NCBI GenBank assembly: GCA_947643945.1
Contig: CANRXN010000043.1
Coordinates: forward strand, 1-7,572
Source: an uncultured Clostridium sp.
GTDB lineage: Bacteria > Bacillota > Clostridia > TANB77 > CAG-508
Reading direction: 5' to 3'
Length of the DNA: 7,572 nt
Positions 1-6,083 of the stretch are shown piece after piece (position 1 is the stretch's first letter; each line of letters opens with the position of its first letter). Under the pieces are notes generated by a model. The model worked only from the letters and a program-made list of their open reading frames with translations. It was not told the DNA's origin and made no database searches. The position numbers and the translations under genes are program-made.

Positions 1-61
1 AAATAAAACAAACAAATTATAAATCAATACTCCCAAACCTACAACAAAAACCACCTTCTAT

Positions 62-72
62 CCCCCCCCCCC
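62..72. repeat. C11 homopolymer tract upstream of gpmI
   Basis: Eleven consecutive C residues lie about 30 bp upstream of the gpmI start, in a sequence that is otherwise very A-rich. The tract lies between any upstream promoter and the gpmI ribosome binding site. Long poly-C runs are prone to slipped-strand length change, so it could be a length-variable regulatory tract. It could also be a place where the assembly length is unreliable. I see no promoter or gene in bases 1-90. Confidence 0.6.
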
Positions 73-103
73 AAAAAACATCGCTTAAAAAGGAAGTGTA
101 ACA

Positions 104-1644
104 ATGAAAGAAAAACTAACAATGCTAATGATATTAGATGGATTTGGAGACAATCCAAATGACGATGGAAATGCTATCAAATTAGCCAAAACACCTAATA
201 TTGATAAACTAATGAAAAAATACAATCATACCGAAATTTATACAAGTGGTCTAGCCGTAGGATTACCAGAAGGACAAATGGGGAATTCCGAAGTAGGACA
301 CACCAACATTGGAGCAGGAAGAATTGTATACCAAGAACTAACCAGAATCACCAAATCAATTGAAGATGGGGACTTTTTTACCAATCCCGAATTCATAGCA
401 GCAATTGATAACTGTAAAAAGTATAATTCAAAATTACACATACTAGGACTAGTATCTAATGGTGGGGTACATAGTCACAATCGCCATCTATATGGCTTGT
501 TAGAAATGGCAAAAAGAAGAGACTTTGAAAATGTGTATGTACACTGCTTTTTAGATGGAAGAGATACACCACCAGCATCAGCAGAAGGATTTATTGTAAA
601 ATTGCAAGAAAAAATGGACGAAAAACAAATTGGAAAAATAGCAAGTATTTCGGGAAGATTTTACGCCATGGATCGTGATAAAAGATGGGAAAGAGTACAA
701 AAGTGCTATAATGCTCTAGTAAAAGGAGAGGGTGTAAAAGCAGGAACAGCAATTAAAGCCATTGAAGACTCTTATCAAAAAGAAGTATTTGACGAATTTG
801 TAGAACCTACTTTAATTTGCAACGGAGATGAACCAGTAGCAACCATCCGGAAAACATGACTCTGTTATTTTCTTTAACTTTAGACCAGATAGAGCAAGAG
901 AAATCACAAGAGCCTTGGTAGACCCAGAATTTGATGGATTTGAAACAAAAAAAGATTTAGATTTATATTATGTATGTTTCACAAACTATGACGAATCCAT
1001 GCCAAATGTACACATAGCCTTTAAAAAAGAGCCATTAAAAAACACATTTGGTGAATATGTAAGTAAAAAGGGATATAGCCAATTACGAATTGCAGAAACT
1101 GAAAAATATGCCCATGTAACTTTTTTCTTTAACGGAGGAGAAGAAAAACAATATGAAAATGAGGACAGAATATTAGTCCCATCACCAAAAGTAGAAACCT
1201 ATGACCAAAAGCCAGAAATGAGTGCTTACGAGGTAACAGATAAAGTGTTAGAAGCCATTAAAAATGATAAATATGATTGCATCATATTAAACTATGCAAA
1301 CACAGATATGGTAGGACATACTGGAAGTCTAGAAGCAGCCATTAAAGCAGTAGAAGCAGTAGACGAATGTGTACGGAAAAGTAGTAGATCTAGTAGAGCA
1401 AAAGGAAGGAAATTTATTAATTACAGCAGATCATGGAAATGCTGAGCAAATGATAGACTATAGCACAGGAGAACCACACACAGCACATACAACCAATCCA
1501 GTACCATTAATATTAGTAACCAATGACAAAACTTTAAAACTAAAAACAGGAGGAAAATTAGCAGATTTAGCACCAACTATGCTTGATTTAATGAAACTGG
1601 AAAAACCAGAAGAAATGACAGGAGAAAGTTTATTAGAAAAATAG
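104..1644 (+). CDS. gpmI: 2,3-bisphosphoglycerate-independent phosphoglycerate mutase, read through two +1 shifts at CGGA
   Basis: This cytosolic glycolytic enzyme interconverts 3- and 2-phosphoglycerate using two Mn ions. Start ATG at 104 has AGGAAG at 91-96. The gene needs two +1 shifts: 104-847, skip C848, 849-1373, skip C1374, 1375-1644. The joined product is 512 aa, about the size of Bacillus GpmI. Visible motifs are the metal ligand D12 in LDGFGD, nucleophile S62 in GNSEVGH, H123 in GGVHSHNRH and DGRDTPP at 151-157. RPDRARE (phosphate-binding arginines) comes just after shift 1 and DMVGHTG in the middle piece. ITADHGNAEQ and PHTAHT (metal-binding D and H residues) come after shift 2. 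No single-frame piece could be active, since active-site residues are spread over all three. Conservation is intact on both sides of each shift, and the later pieces have no start signals of their own, so I do not call it a pseudogene. Unshifted translation would stop at 857-859, giving 251 aa. Confidence 0.93.
848..851 (+). other. CGGA +1 frameshift site 1 (gpmI)
   Basis: The zero frame reads GTA GCA ACC ATC CGG AAA ACA TGA and stops at once. Skipping C848 gives ATC GGA AAA CAT GAC TCT GTT, which leads directly into the conserved FFNFRPDRA segment. Against the usual GpmI pattern (ATI, three residues, then D-S/A-V-I-F) the length is kept exactly, so the four bases count as one codon (Gly). 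No Shine-Dalgarno-like stimulator sits at the usual prfB distance; the nearest GGAG (824-827) is about 20 nt upstream. Confidence 0.8.
1374..1377 (+). other. CGGA +1 frameshift site 2 (gpmI)
   Basis: The zero frame reads GAA TGT GTA CGG AAA AGT AGT and would run 23 further non-homologous codons to TGA at 1443-1445. Skipping C1374 gives GAA TGT GTA GGA AAA GTA GTA GAT, that is DECVGKVVD. This matches the conserved GpmI segment VDEC(L/V)GKVVD, in which this glycine is normal. The four-base string again replaces a single glycine codon. Confidence 0.82.
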
Positions 1645-1657
1645 TAAAGAGGGATAT

Positions 1658-2353
1658 ATGTTAAACCACACGAAAAAAATTAAAGAAATATACGAAGATA
1701 TACAAAGAAAAATTTTTTATATGATACCAGAAAAATGGGATAAATTATATCTTTATAGTTCTGTTTTAGATAAACCAGACAAAGAAGGAAAAACAGGAGA
1801 ATTATTTTTCTACTATATTCCAAAAGGTATCTTTAAAAAGAAGGCTGTTAATGTATATGAAATACCAGTAAAATTTAATTTAGACGAAGGTCAATACCTA
1901 AAATTAGTTAGGTTATTATATGCAAAAATAAAAGAACTAAGAGAAGAATTTCGAAAATCTGAAAGAAAAGAAATATGGACCAATATAACCTTATCCATTC
2001 AAAATTTAAAGTTTAGGGTAGAATACGATTATACTGATTTAAACAATAGTGATTTTTCGAGTTATGAAAGACATGTGATATGGCGTTATAAAATGTTAGG
2101 AATTGGGGAAGAACAAGTAAGTAAAGAAGATAAAGAAATTTTACAACGCTATTTTCTTGGGGCTAAGACTTTATCTAAAAAAGAGCAATATGACGCTGGC
2201 ATTTACATTCGAGATGTTGAAAATATGATTGCTTATAGCAATGAAAATGTAAAGGAACCAGAGATAGAAGAAATTGTAGAAACAACAGAGAAAAAACGTA
2301 AAAATCAGTTATTGTTATCAAAAGAAGAAATTGAAAAAATGAAACATAAATGA
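1658..2353 (+). CDS. YezG/DUF600-family immunity (antitoxin-like) protein with C-terminal extension
   Basis: A 231-aa cytosolic protein that I recognise as DUF600/YezG-like. Family-type features are an N-terminal helix leading into MIPEKWDKLYLYSSV (residues 22-36), the EIPVKFNL-type segment (68-75), an amphipathic KLVRLLYAKIKELREEF helix (82-98), WTNITLSIQNLKF (107-119), and the Y-DLNNSDFSSYERHVIWRYK region (125-145). YezG is the immunity partner of the LXG toxin YeeF in Bacillus subtilis, so a protective role is plausible. No LXG or other toxin gene is present here, making it an orphan in this window. Residues from about 168 to the end exceed the usual domain and are charged and lysine/glutamate-rich. 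It starts 13 nt after the gpmI stop. GAGGG at 1649-1653 gives a rather short 4-nt spacing to the ATG. It contains CGA, CGT and CGC arginine codons but no CGG. Confidence 0.78.
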   Translation: MLNHTKKIKEIYEDIQRKIFYMIPEKWDKLYLYSSVLDKPDKEGKTGELFFYYIPKGIFKKKAVNVYEIPVKFNLDEGQYLKLVRLLYAKIKELREEFRKSERKEIWTNITLSIQNLKFRVEYDYTDLNNSDFSSYERHVIWRYKMLGIGEEQVSKEDKEILQRYFLGAKTLSKKEQYDAGIYIRDVENMIAYSNENVKEPEIEEIVETTEKKRKNQLLLSKEEIEKMKHK

Positions 2354-2384
2354 TGTTATTAATTTTTATATATGTTTTAGCAAA

Positions 2385-2538
2385 TTTCTAGTATTACTAT
2401 ATATTATTTTTCATGATTTGTGTGTCGCAACCAACAAAAAAATAATTAATCTGTCGGTTGCTCCAATCGCACTTATGTTAGCACACTCGTTTAGTCGCTT
2501 ACGCATCGTTTCAAAATAATATATAGTAATACTAGAAA
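2385..2538. repeat. MITE-like element with perfect 26-bp inverted repeats
   Basis: Bases 2385-2410 (TTTCTAGTATTACTATATAT, then TATTTT) are the exact reverse complement of 2513-2538. Weaker complementarity continues outward to about 2362 and 2566 (ATATATG blocks and ATTTTTATA blocks), so the whole non-coding gap is roughly one palindrome. The ~100-bp core has no gene and is clearly less A-rich than the arms. It contains a nested stem, 2427-2436 with 2452-2461 (GCAACC/GGTTGC, 9 of 10 paired). This layout fits a miniature inverted-repeat transposable element or a dispersed palindromic repeat. Transcribed, it would fold into a long hairpin between the DUF600 gene and the Fe-S scaffold gene and might act as a terminator or processing site. 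No clean target-site duplication could be assigned. Confidence 0.75.
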
Positions 2539-2550
2539 GTGTAAAGCATA

Positions 2551-2556
2551 TATAAT
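2551..2556 (+). promoter_or_regulatory. Possible -10 element upstream of the Fe-S scaffold gene
   Basis: A perfect TATAAT lies 37 nt before the ATG at 2593, at the outer edge of the inverted-repeat element. No convincing TTGACA-like -35 is found at 16-18 bp spacing, and the surroundings are so AT-rich that the match could be chance. It is a plausible but weak candidate promoter for the scaffold, toxin-antitoxin and GGGtGRT block. Confidence 0.25.
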
Positions 2557-2577
2557 ATAAAAATAAATGGAGAAATG

Positions 2578-2584
2578 AAAGGAG
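2578..2584 (+). promoter_or_regulatory. Ribosome binding site deciding the start of the Fe-S scaffold gene
   Basis: AAAGGAG sits 8 nt before the ATG at 2593. The alternative in-frame ATG at 2575 has only GGAG at 2569-2572, two bases upstream, which is too close. The 2593 start is therefore preferred. Confidence 0.65.
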
Positions 2585-2592
2585 CAATTAAA

Positions 2593-3286
2593 ATGATTTA
2601 TTCAAAAGAATTAGAAGAAATGTGCCAAGTAGCAAAGGGAGTAAACCATGGACCAGCACCAATTCCAGAAGAAGGAAAATGGGTAAAAGCAAAAGAAATT
2701 AGTGACATTTCTGGTTTAACACATGGTATCCGGATGGTGTGCCCCACAACAAGGAGCATGTAAATTGACGTTAAATGTAAAAGAAGGAATTATTCAAGAA
2801 GCATTAATTGAAACAATTGGATGTTCTGGAATGACGCATTCAGCTGCTATGGCAGGAGAAATTTTAACAGGAAAAACTTTATTAGAAGCATTAAACACAG
2901 ACTTAGTATGTGATGCTATTAATACTGCTATGAGAGAATTATTCTTACAAATTGTGTATGGTAGAACCCAAACTGCTTTTTCAGAAGGAGGACTTCCAGT
3001 AGGAGCAGGGCTAGAAGATTTAGGAAAAGGACATACTTCACAAGTGGGAACCATTTATTCAAGCTCTTTAAAAGGACCTAGATATTTAAATCTAGCAGAA
3101 GGATACATAGTAGAATTAGGATTAGATAAAGATGACCAAATTATTGGTTATAAATATGTTCATTTAGGAAAAATGATGGATAATATTAAAGCAGGAATCG
3201 AAGCAAAAGAAGCAATTGAGAAGGCTTCTGGAACTTATGGTAGATTTGATGAAGCGGTTAAGAAGATTGATCCTAGAAAACAATAA
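2593..3286 (+). CDS. NifU/IscU-like iron-sulfur cluster assembly scaffold protein, read through one +1 shift at CGGA
   Basis: The joined product (2593-2730, skip C2731, 2732-3286) is 230 aa. It resembles the NifU-N/IscU-like scaffold proteins found beside GGGtGRT proteins in anaerobic Bacillota, which probably bind a transient Fe-S cluster in the cytosol. Cysteine positions fit a scaffold: C49 in GWCAPQQGAC (with C56), C77 in IGCSGM, and C106 in DLVCDAIN. The shift lies two codons before C49, so unshifted translation gives a 56-aa peptide ending at 2761-2763 without any of these ligands. Downstream blocks such as TAFSEGGLPVGAGLED and the GKMMDNIKAGIEAKEA tail look intact. The downstream piece has no ribosome binding site of its own. 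The partner GGGtGRT gene begins about 760 bp further on, with a toxin-antitoxin pair in between. The exact biochemical role of this subfamily is not established to my knowledge. Confidence 0.85.
2731..2734 (+). other. CGGA +1 frameshift site 3 (Fe-S scaffold gene)
   Basis: The zero frame reads ACA CAT GGT ATC CGG ATG GTG TGC and reaches TAA ten codons later. Skipping C2731 gives GGT ATC GGA TGG TGT GCC CCA, that is GIGWCAP, the conserved segment leading to the first cluster-ligand cysteine. The preceding codon is ATC, as at site 1, but the downstream codon (TGG) differs from the AAA at sites 1 and 2. Confidence 0.82.
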
Positions 3287-3335
3287 AAAGAATAAAAATG
3301 ACATCTTGCTTTGTTTTAGAAAATGAGGTAACACT

Positions 3336-3644
3336 ATGCAAAAATTTGGATTAGAAGAAAAAACAATAAAGGATATAATCGAAATATTAAAAAGATATAA
3401 AGAAGTAGAAAGTGCTAGGATTTTTGGGTCTAGGGCAAGAGGAGACTATAAAAAAGCATCAGACATTGATATTGCTTTATTTGGTGAGAATTTGACATTT
3501 TTCATTAATACAAAAATATTTTATGAAATCGATGATTTATATTTGCCATATAAAATAGACTTAATTAATTTTAATAGTATAGGTTCGGAAAATAAAATCA
3601 AAGATAATATCCTAAAAGAAGGAGTGGAATTTTATGCCAAATAA
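3336..3644 (+). CDS. MNT-type minimal nucleotidyltransferase, antitoxin of an MntA/HepT-like pair
   Basis: A 102-aa cytosolic protein of the minimal nucleotidyltransferase (HI0073/MntA-like) family. It shows the nucleotidyltransferase signature GSRARGDYKKASDIDIAL, with G31-S32 and the metal-binding D43 and D45. A third acidic residue is D75 in KIDLINF. In characterised MntA/HepT systems this protein neutralises a HEPN RNase by adding AMP to a tyrosine of the toxin's RX4HXY motif. The HEPN gene here carries that motif and overlaps this one by 11 nt, so the pair is a toxin-antitoxin operon. GAGGT at 3325-3329 supports the ATG at 3336. The pair sits between two genes (Fe-S scaffold and GGGtGRT) that are usually neighbours, suggesting insertion. 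It has no CGG codon in frame. Confidence 0.85.
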   Translation: MQKFGLEEKTIKDIIEILKRYKEVESARIFGSRARGDYKKASDIDIALFGENLTFFINTKIFYEIDDLYLPYKIDLINFNSIGSENKIKDNILKEGVEFYAK

Positions 3645-4037
3645 TTTAATTGAAAAGTAGAAACCTTTAAAAAAGCATATCTAAAGCTAAAAGAATTTGT
3701 AGATACAGACAACGGAACTGAAAAAGATAGAGGAGCAATTATCAATGCTTATCAATATACATTTGAACTTTTTTGGAAAACATTACAAAAGTATTTACAA
3801 CAATTAGAAATGTTAGATGAATTAGGACCAGGAAATACTATTCGAACTGCTTTTCAATATCAAATTATTGACAATGGACCAATTTATATGTCAATGTTAA
3901 AAAGCAGAAATTTAATAACTCATACTTACAAAGAAGATGTAGCAGAAGAAATTTATACACGAATAAAAGAAGAATATATAGAAGAACTAGAGAATTTTAT
4001 AAAAAAATTTGATAATAAGATATTAAATAAAAAATAA
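3634..4037 (+). pseudogene. HepT-like HEPN toxin (HI0074 family), reading frame broken near the start
   Basis: ATG at 3634 with GGAG at 3621-3624 begins MPNNLIE, then AAG TAG stops at 3658-3660. The HEPN frame is open from 3654 and continues to TAA at 4035-4037. It can be joined only by a -1 shift or by one extra A in the run 3653-3656, which would give about 134 aa, normal for the family. The intact part has FELFWKTLQKYL and RNLITHTY, an RX4HXY motif of HEPN ribonucleases and the AMPylation site in HepT. The first in-frame ATG (3810) would lose the N-terminal helices. Unlike the CGGA genes, the change is a missing base in a homopolymer with no CGG nearby. It is probably a real inactivating deletion or a sequencing indel; -1 slippage on GAAAAG is possible but unsupported. 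The next gene's Shine-Dalgarno begins at the last base of this gene's stop codon. Confidence 0.75.
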
Positions 4038-4049
4038 GGAGGAATAAAA

Positions 4050-5052
4050 ATGGCAGTAACATTCGAAAGTTATGAAAGAAGAATAGACCAAATCAAACCA
4101 GTTATGGAAAAATACGGAATTGGAAGTTTCGAAGAAGCATTAGAAATATGCAAAGAAAAAGGATTTAATCCTTATGAAATAGTAAAAGGAGTACAACCAA
4201 TCTGTTTTGAAAATGCAGCATGGGCTTATACACTTCGGAGCAGCCATTGCAATAAAAAAAGGTTGCGTAAAAGCAGCAGATGCAGCAAAAGCAATTGGAG
4301 AAGGATTGCAAGCATTTTGTATTCCAGGTTCTGTTGCAGATGATAGAAAAGTAGGACTAGGACATGGAAACCTAGCATCTATGCTATTATCAGAAGACAC
4401 CAAATGCTTTGCATTTTTAGCAGGACATGAATCATTTGCAGCAGCAGAAGGAGCAATTGGAATTGCAAAATCAGCAAACAAAGTAAGAAAAGAACCTTTA
4501 AGAGTTATCTTAAATGGTTTGGGAAAAGATGCAGCACAAGTAATTTCAAGAATAAATGGATTTACTTATGTAAAAACAGATTTTGATTTCTTTACAGGAA
4601 AAGTAAAAGTCGTTGAAGAAATCCCTTATTCAGATGGAGAAAGAAGCAAAGTTAGATGTTATGGTGCAAATGATGTAAGAGAAGGAGTTGCTATCATGTG
4701 GATGGAAGATGTTGATGTATCTATCACAGGAAACTCAACAAACCCAACAAGATTTCAACATCCAGTAGCAGGGACATACAAAAAAGAAAGATTAGCAGAA
4801 AATAGAAAATATTTCTCAGTAGCGTCAGGTGGAGGAACAGGAAGAACACTTCACCCAGATAACATGGCAGCAGGACCAGCTTCTTATGGTATGACAGACA
4901 CCATGGGAAGAATGCACTCAGATGCACAATTTGCAGGCTCTTCTTCTGTACCAGCACACGTTGAAATGATGGGACTAATTGGTATGGGAAATAACCCAAT
5001 GGTTGGAGCATCTGTTGCTGTAGCTGTTGCTGTTGAAGAAGCAATGAAATAA
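4050..5052 (+). CDS. GGGtGRT-family protein, read through one +1 shift at CGGA
   Basis: The joined product (4050-4235, skip C4236, 4237-5052) is 333 aa. The motif that names the family is visible as SGGGTGRTLHPDN starting at residue 259. Other strongly family-like blocks are PICFENAAWAYTL (residues 50-62), GLQAFCIPGSVADDRKVG (85-102), FLAGHESFAAAEGA (122-135) and SVPAHVEMMGLIGMGNNPMVG near the end. The family is usually paired with the NifU-like scaffold encoded upstream and is annotated with Fe-S metabolism by association; I know of no proven reaction. AGGAGG at 4037-4042 with 7-nt spacing fixes the start, and the second piece has no such signal. Without the shift the product ends at 4341-4343 after 97 aa, before nearly all conserved blocks. 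A hairpin followed by Ts directly after the stop suggests transcription ends here. Confidence 0.88.
4236..4239 (+). other. CGGA +1 frameshift site 4 (GGGtGRT gene)
   Basis: The zero frame reads GCT TAT ACA CTT CGG AGC AGC CAT and drifts out of homology until TAG at 4341-4343. Skipping C4236 gives ACA CTT GGA GCA GCC ATT GCA ATA, that is AYTLGAAIAIKKG, the expected continuation of this family. The preceding codon is CTT, here able to slip as in prfB, but the other three sites have ATC or GTA. A shared P-site slip therefore does not explain the set. Confidence 0.82.
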
Positions 5053-5063
5053 ACTTAAATACA

Positions 5064-5121
5064 TAAAAAATGCTAAATGTGGACATTACCAAAAAGATGG
5101 TTTTGTTCATATTTGCTTTTT
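5064..5121 (+). terminator. Rho-independent-type terminator hairpin after the GGGtGRT gene
   Basis: A long imperfect stem-loop begins 12 nt past the GGGtGRT stop. The inner stem is ACCA/TGGT (5088-5091 with 5098-5101) around an AAAAGA loop. After a two-base mismatch a longer arm pairs 5074-5085 with 5104-5115, including a few G-T pairs. The A-run at 5064-5070 faces the T-run at 5116-5121, so it could act in both directions. It marks the end of the scaffold/GGGtGRT transcription block. Confidence 0.6.
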
Positions 5122-5147
5122 AGTTTACATAGATTAGGCATATTGTA

Positions 5148-5176
5148 TTGTAATATTCATAAAACCATGATATGAT
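5148..5176 (+). promoter_or_regulatory. Sigma-A-like promoter for the EamA transporter operon
   Basis: TTGTAA (5148-5153, four of six to TTGACA) and TATGAT (5171-5176, five of six to TATAAT) are separated by exactly 17 bp. It lies after the terminator hairpin and about 30 bp before the EamA ATG, so it is well placed to drive 5207-7447. AT-rich sequence makes chance matches common. Confidence 0.5.
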
Positions 5177-5206
5177 AACCAAAAAGAGATAAGGGAGGAA
5201 AGCCTA

Positions 5207-6064
5207 ATGATAATATTAAATAATTGGCTATTCTATGTCATTTTATATTTAATATTAGCAACTATATTTACACAATTTTATAAAATTGCAACTAAAACGA
5301 TGCAAAAAACAGGAGCTTTAACAGTATTATTGCAATTAATGGCGGGAGTCATGGCTTTACTATTATGCCCATTTTTTGAAGTCAAATTCCCAACAGATAG
5401 CATGGTTTATATCATGCTTGGAATATCTGTTATATTTTATGCTTTGTCAGATAGAATAAACACAACCGTAAGAAGCGGAATAGAAGCATCTACTTTTAGT
5501 ATGTTAAAACAACTATCAACAACTTTTATGATTTTTGCAGGATTGATTTTCTTTAAAGAGCCATTTGTTGTGACAAAATTTATAGGAGCTCTATTAATCA
5601 TATTTAGTAATATTTTGATTTTCTATAAAAAAGGAAAATTTGAGTTCAATAAATATATTGCTTTGGGAATTTTAAGTAATATCTCATATACAATTGCACT
5701 ATTTTTAGATGTTAATATTTGCGATAACTTTAATTTACCATTTTATGTGGCAATAACATTAATAGTGCCAGCAATATTGATTATGATTTTTGAAAGAATA
5801 AAACCATCTCAAATAAAAAATGAATTGGTGGATGGAAACAAAAAAGCAATTACCATTACTGCAATATCTTGGGGAATTATGATAGTGAGTCAATTAAGAG
5901 CTTATCAATTACAAAATGTAACAATTGTTGCACCATTATGCGCTTTGACAGTTATGCTAAATGTAATTGTTGGATACTTATTTTTAAAGGAAAAAGATAA
6001 TATGTTGAAAAAAATTATTGCAGCTATTTTAATTATAGTTAGTGTGGTATTAATTAAAATATAA
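5207..6064 (+). CDS. EamA/DMT-family integral membrane transporter
   Basis: A 285-aa cytoplasmic-membrane protein with about ten hydrophobic segments. They lie near residues 6-22, 37-54, 66-82, 97-116, 122-140, 148-168, 177-195, 213-230, 238-260 and 267-284, the layout of the drug/metabolite transporter superfamily with two five-helix repeats. Family-like places are STFSMLKQLSTTFMIFAGLIFFKEP (from residue 95) and its second-half counterpart ending in VGYLFLKEK (255-263); both have the helix-turn-F-x-KE pattern common to EamA repeats. The substrate cannot be told from sequence. GGGAGG at 5193-5198 is 8 nt from the ATG. It is first in a probable three-gene operon with the small membrane protein and alanine racemase, which have 19- and 8-nt gaps. 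No in-frame CGG is present; the CGG strings here fall in other phases. Confidence 0.8.
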   Translation: MIILNNWLFYVILYLILATIFTQFYKIATKTMQKTGALTVLLQLMAGVMALLLCPFFEVKFPTDSMVYIMLGISVIFYALSDRINTTVRSGIEASTFSMLKQLSTTFMIFAGLIFFKEPFVVTKFIGALLIIFSNILIFYKKGKFEFNKYIALGILSNISYTIALFLDVNICDNFNLPFYVAITLIVPAILIMIFERIKPSQIKNELVDGNKKAITITAISWGIMIVSQLRAYQLQNVTIVAPLCALTVMLNVIVGYLFLKEKDNMLKKIIAAILIIVSVVLIKI

Positions 6065-6083
6065 GTAAAAGGAGAAATGAAAA

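Noticed and set aside
104..1644. gpmI as a decayed pseudogene in three pieces
   Set aside because: All catalytic and metal-binding motifs are intact across the pieces, there are no missense-like losses or internal stops apart from the shifts, and both breaks are the same CGGA event also seen in two other genes.
2385..2538. Riboswitch or T-box leader ahead of the Fe-S scaffold gene
   Set aside because: The region is dominated by one long perfect inverted repeat, with no recognisable T-box, specifier loop or known aptamer core.
848..4239. CGG reassigned to another single amino acid, such as Trp in some candidate phyla
   Set aside because: A plain reassignment keeps the frame. Here the frame must change by +1 at each CGG and the +1 codon GGA fits the conserved glycine, so a three-base reassignment does not explain it.
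848..4239. Four independent sequencing or assembly insertions
   Set aside because: Not fully excluded, but random errors would not all be a C placed so that CGG is in frame before a conserved GGA, and none lies in a homopolymer. Many other GGA codons in the window have no extra C. Reads are needed to settle it.
4234..4239. prfB-style CTT slippage at the GGGtGRT site
   Set aside because: CTT could slip, but no Shine-Dalgarno-like stimulator is present and the other three sites have non-slippery ATC or GTA in the same place.
4140..5110. Long open frames on the minus strand opposite the GGGtGRT gene, and similar ones at 238-441, 2794-3054 and 6937-7122
   Set aside because: They are antisense shadows of well-supported + strand genes, with no ribosome binding sites and no recognisable protein features.
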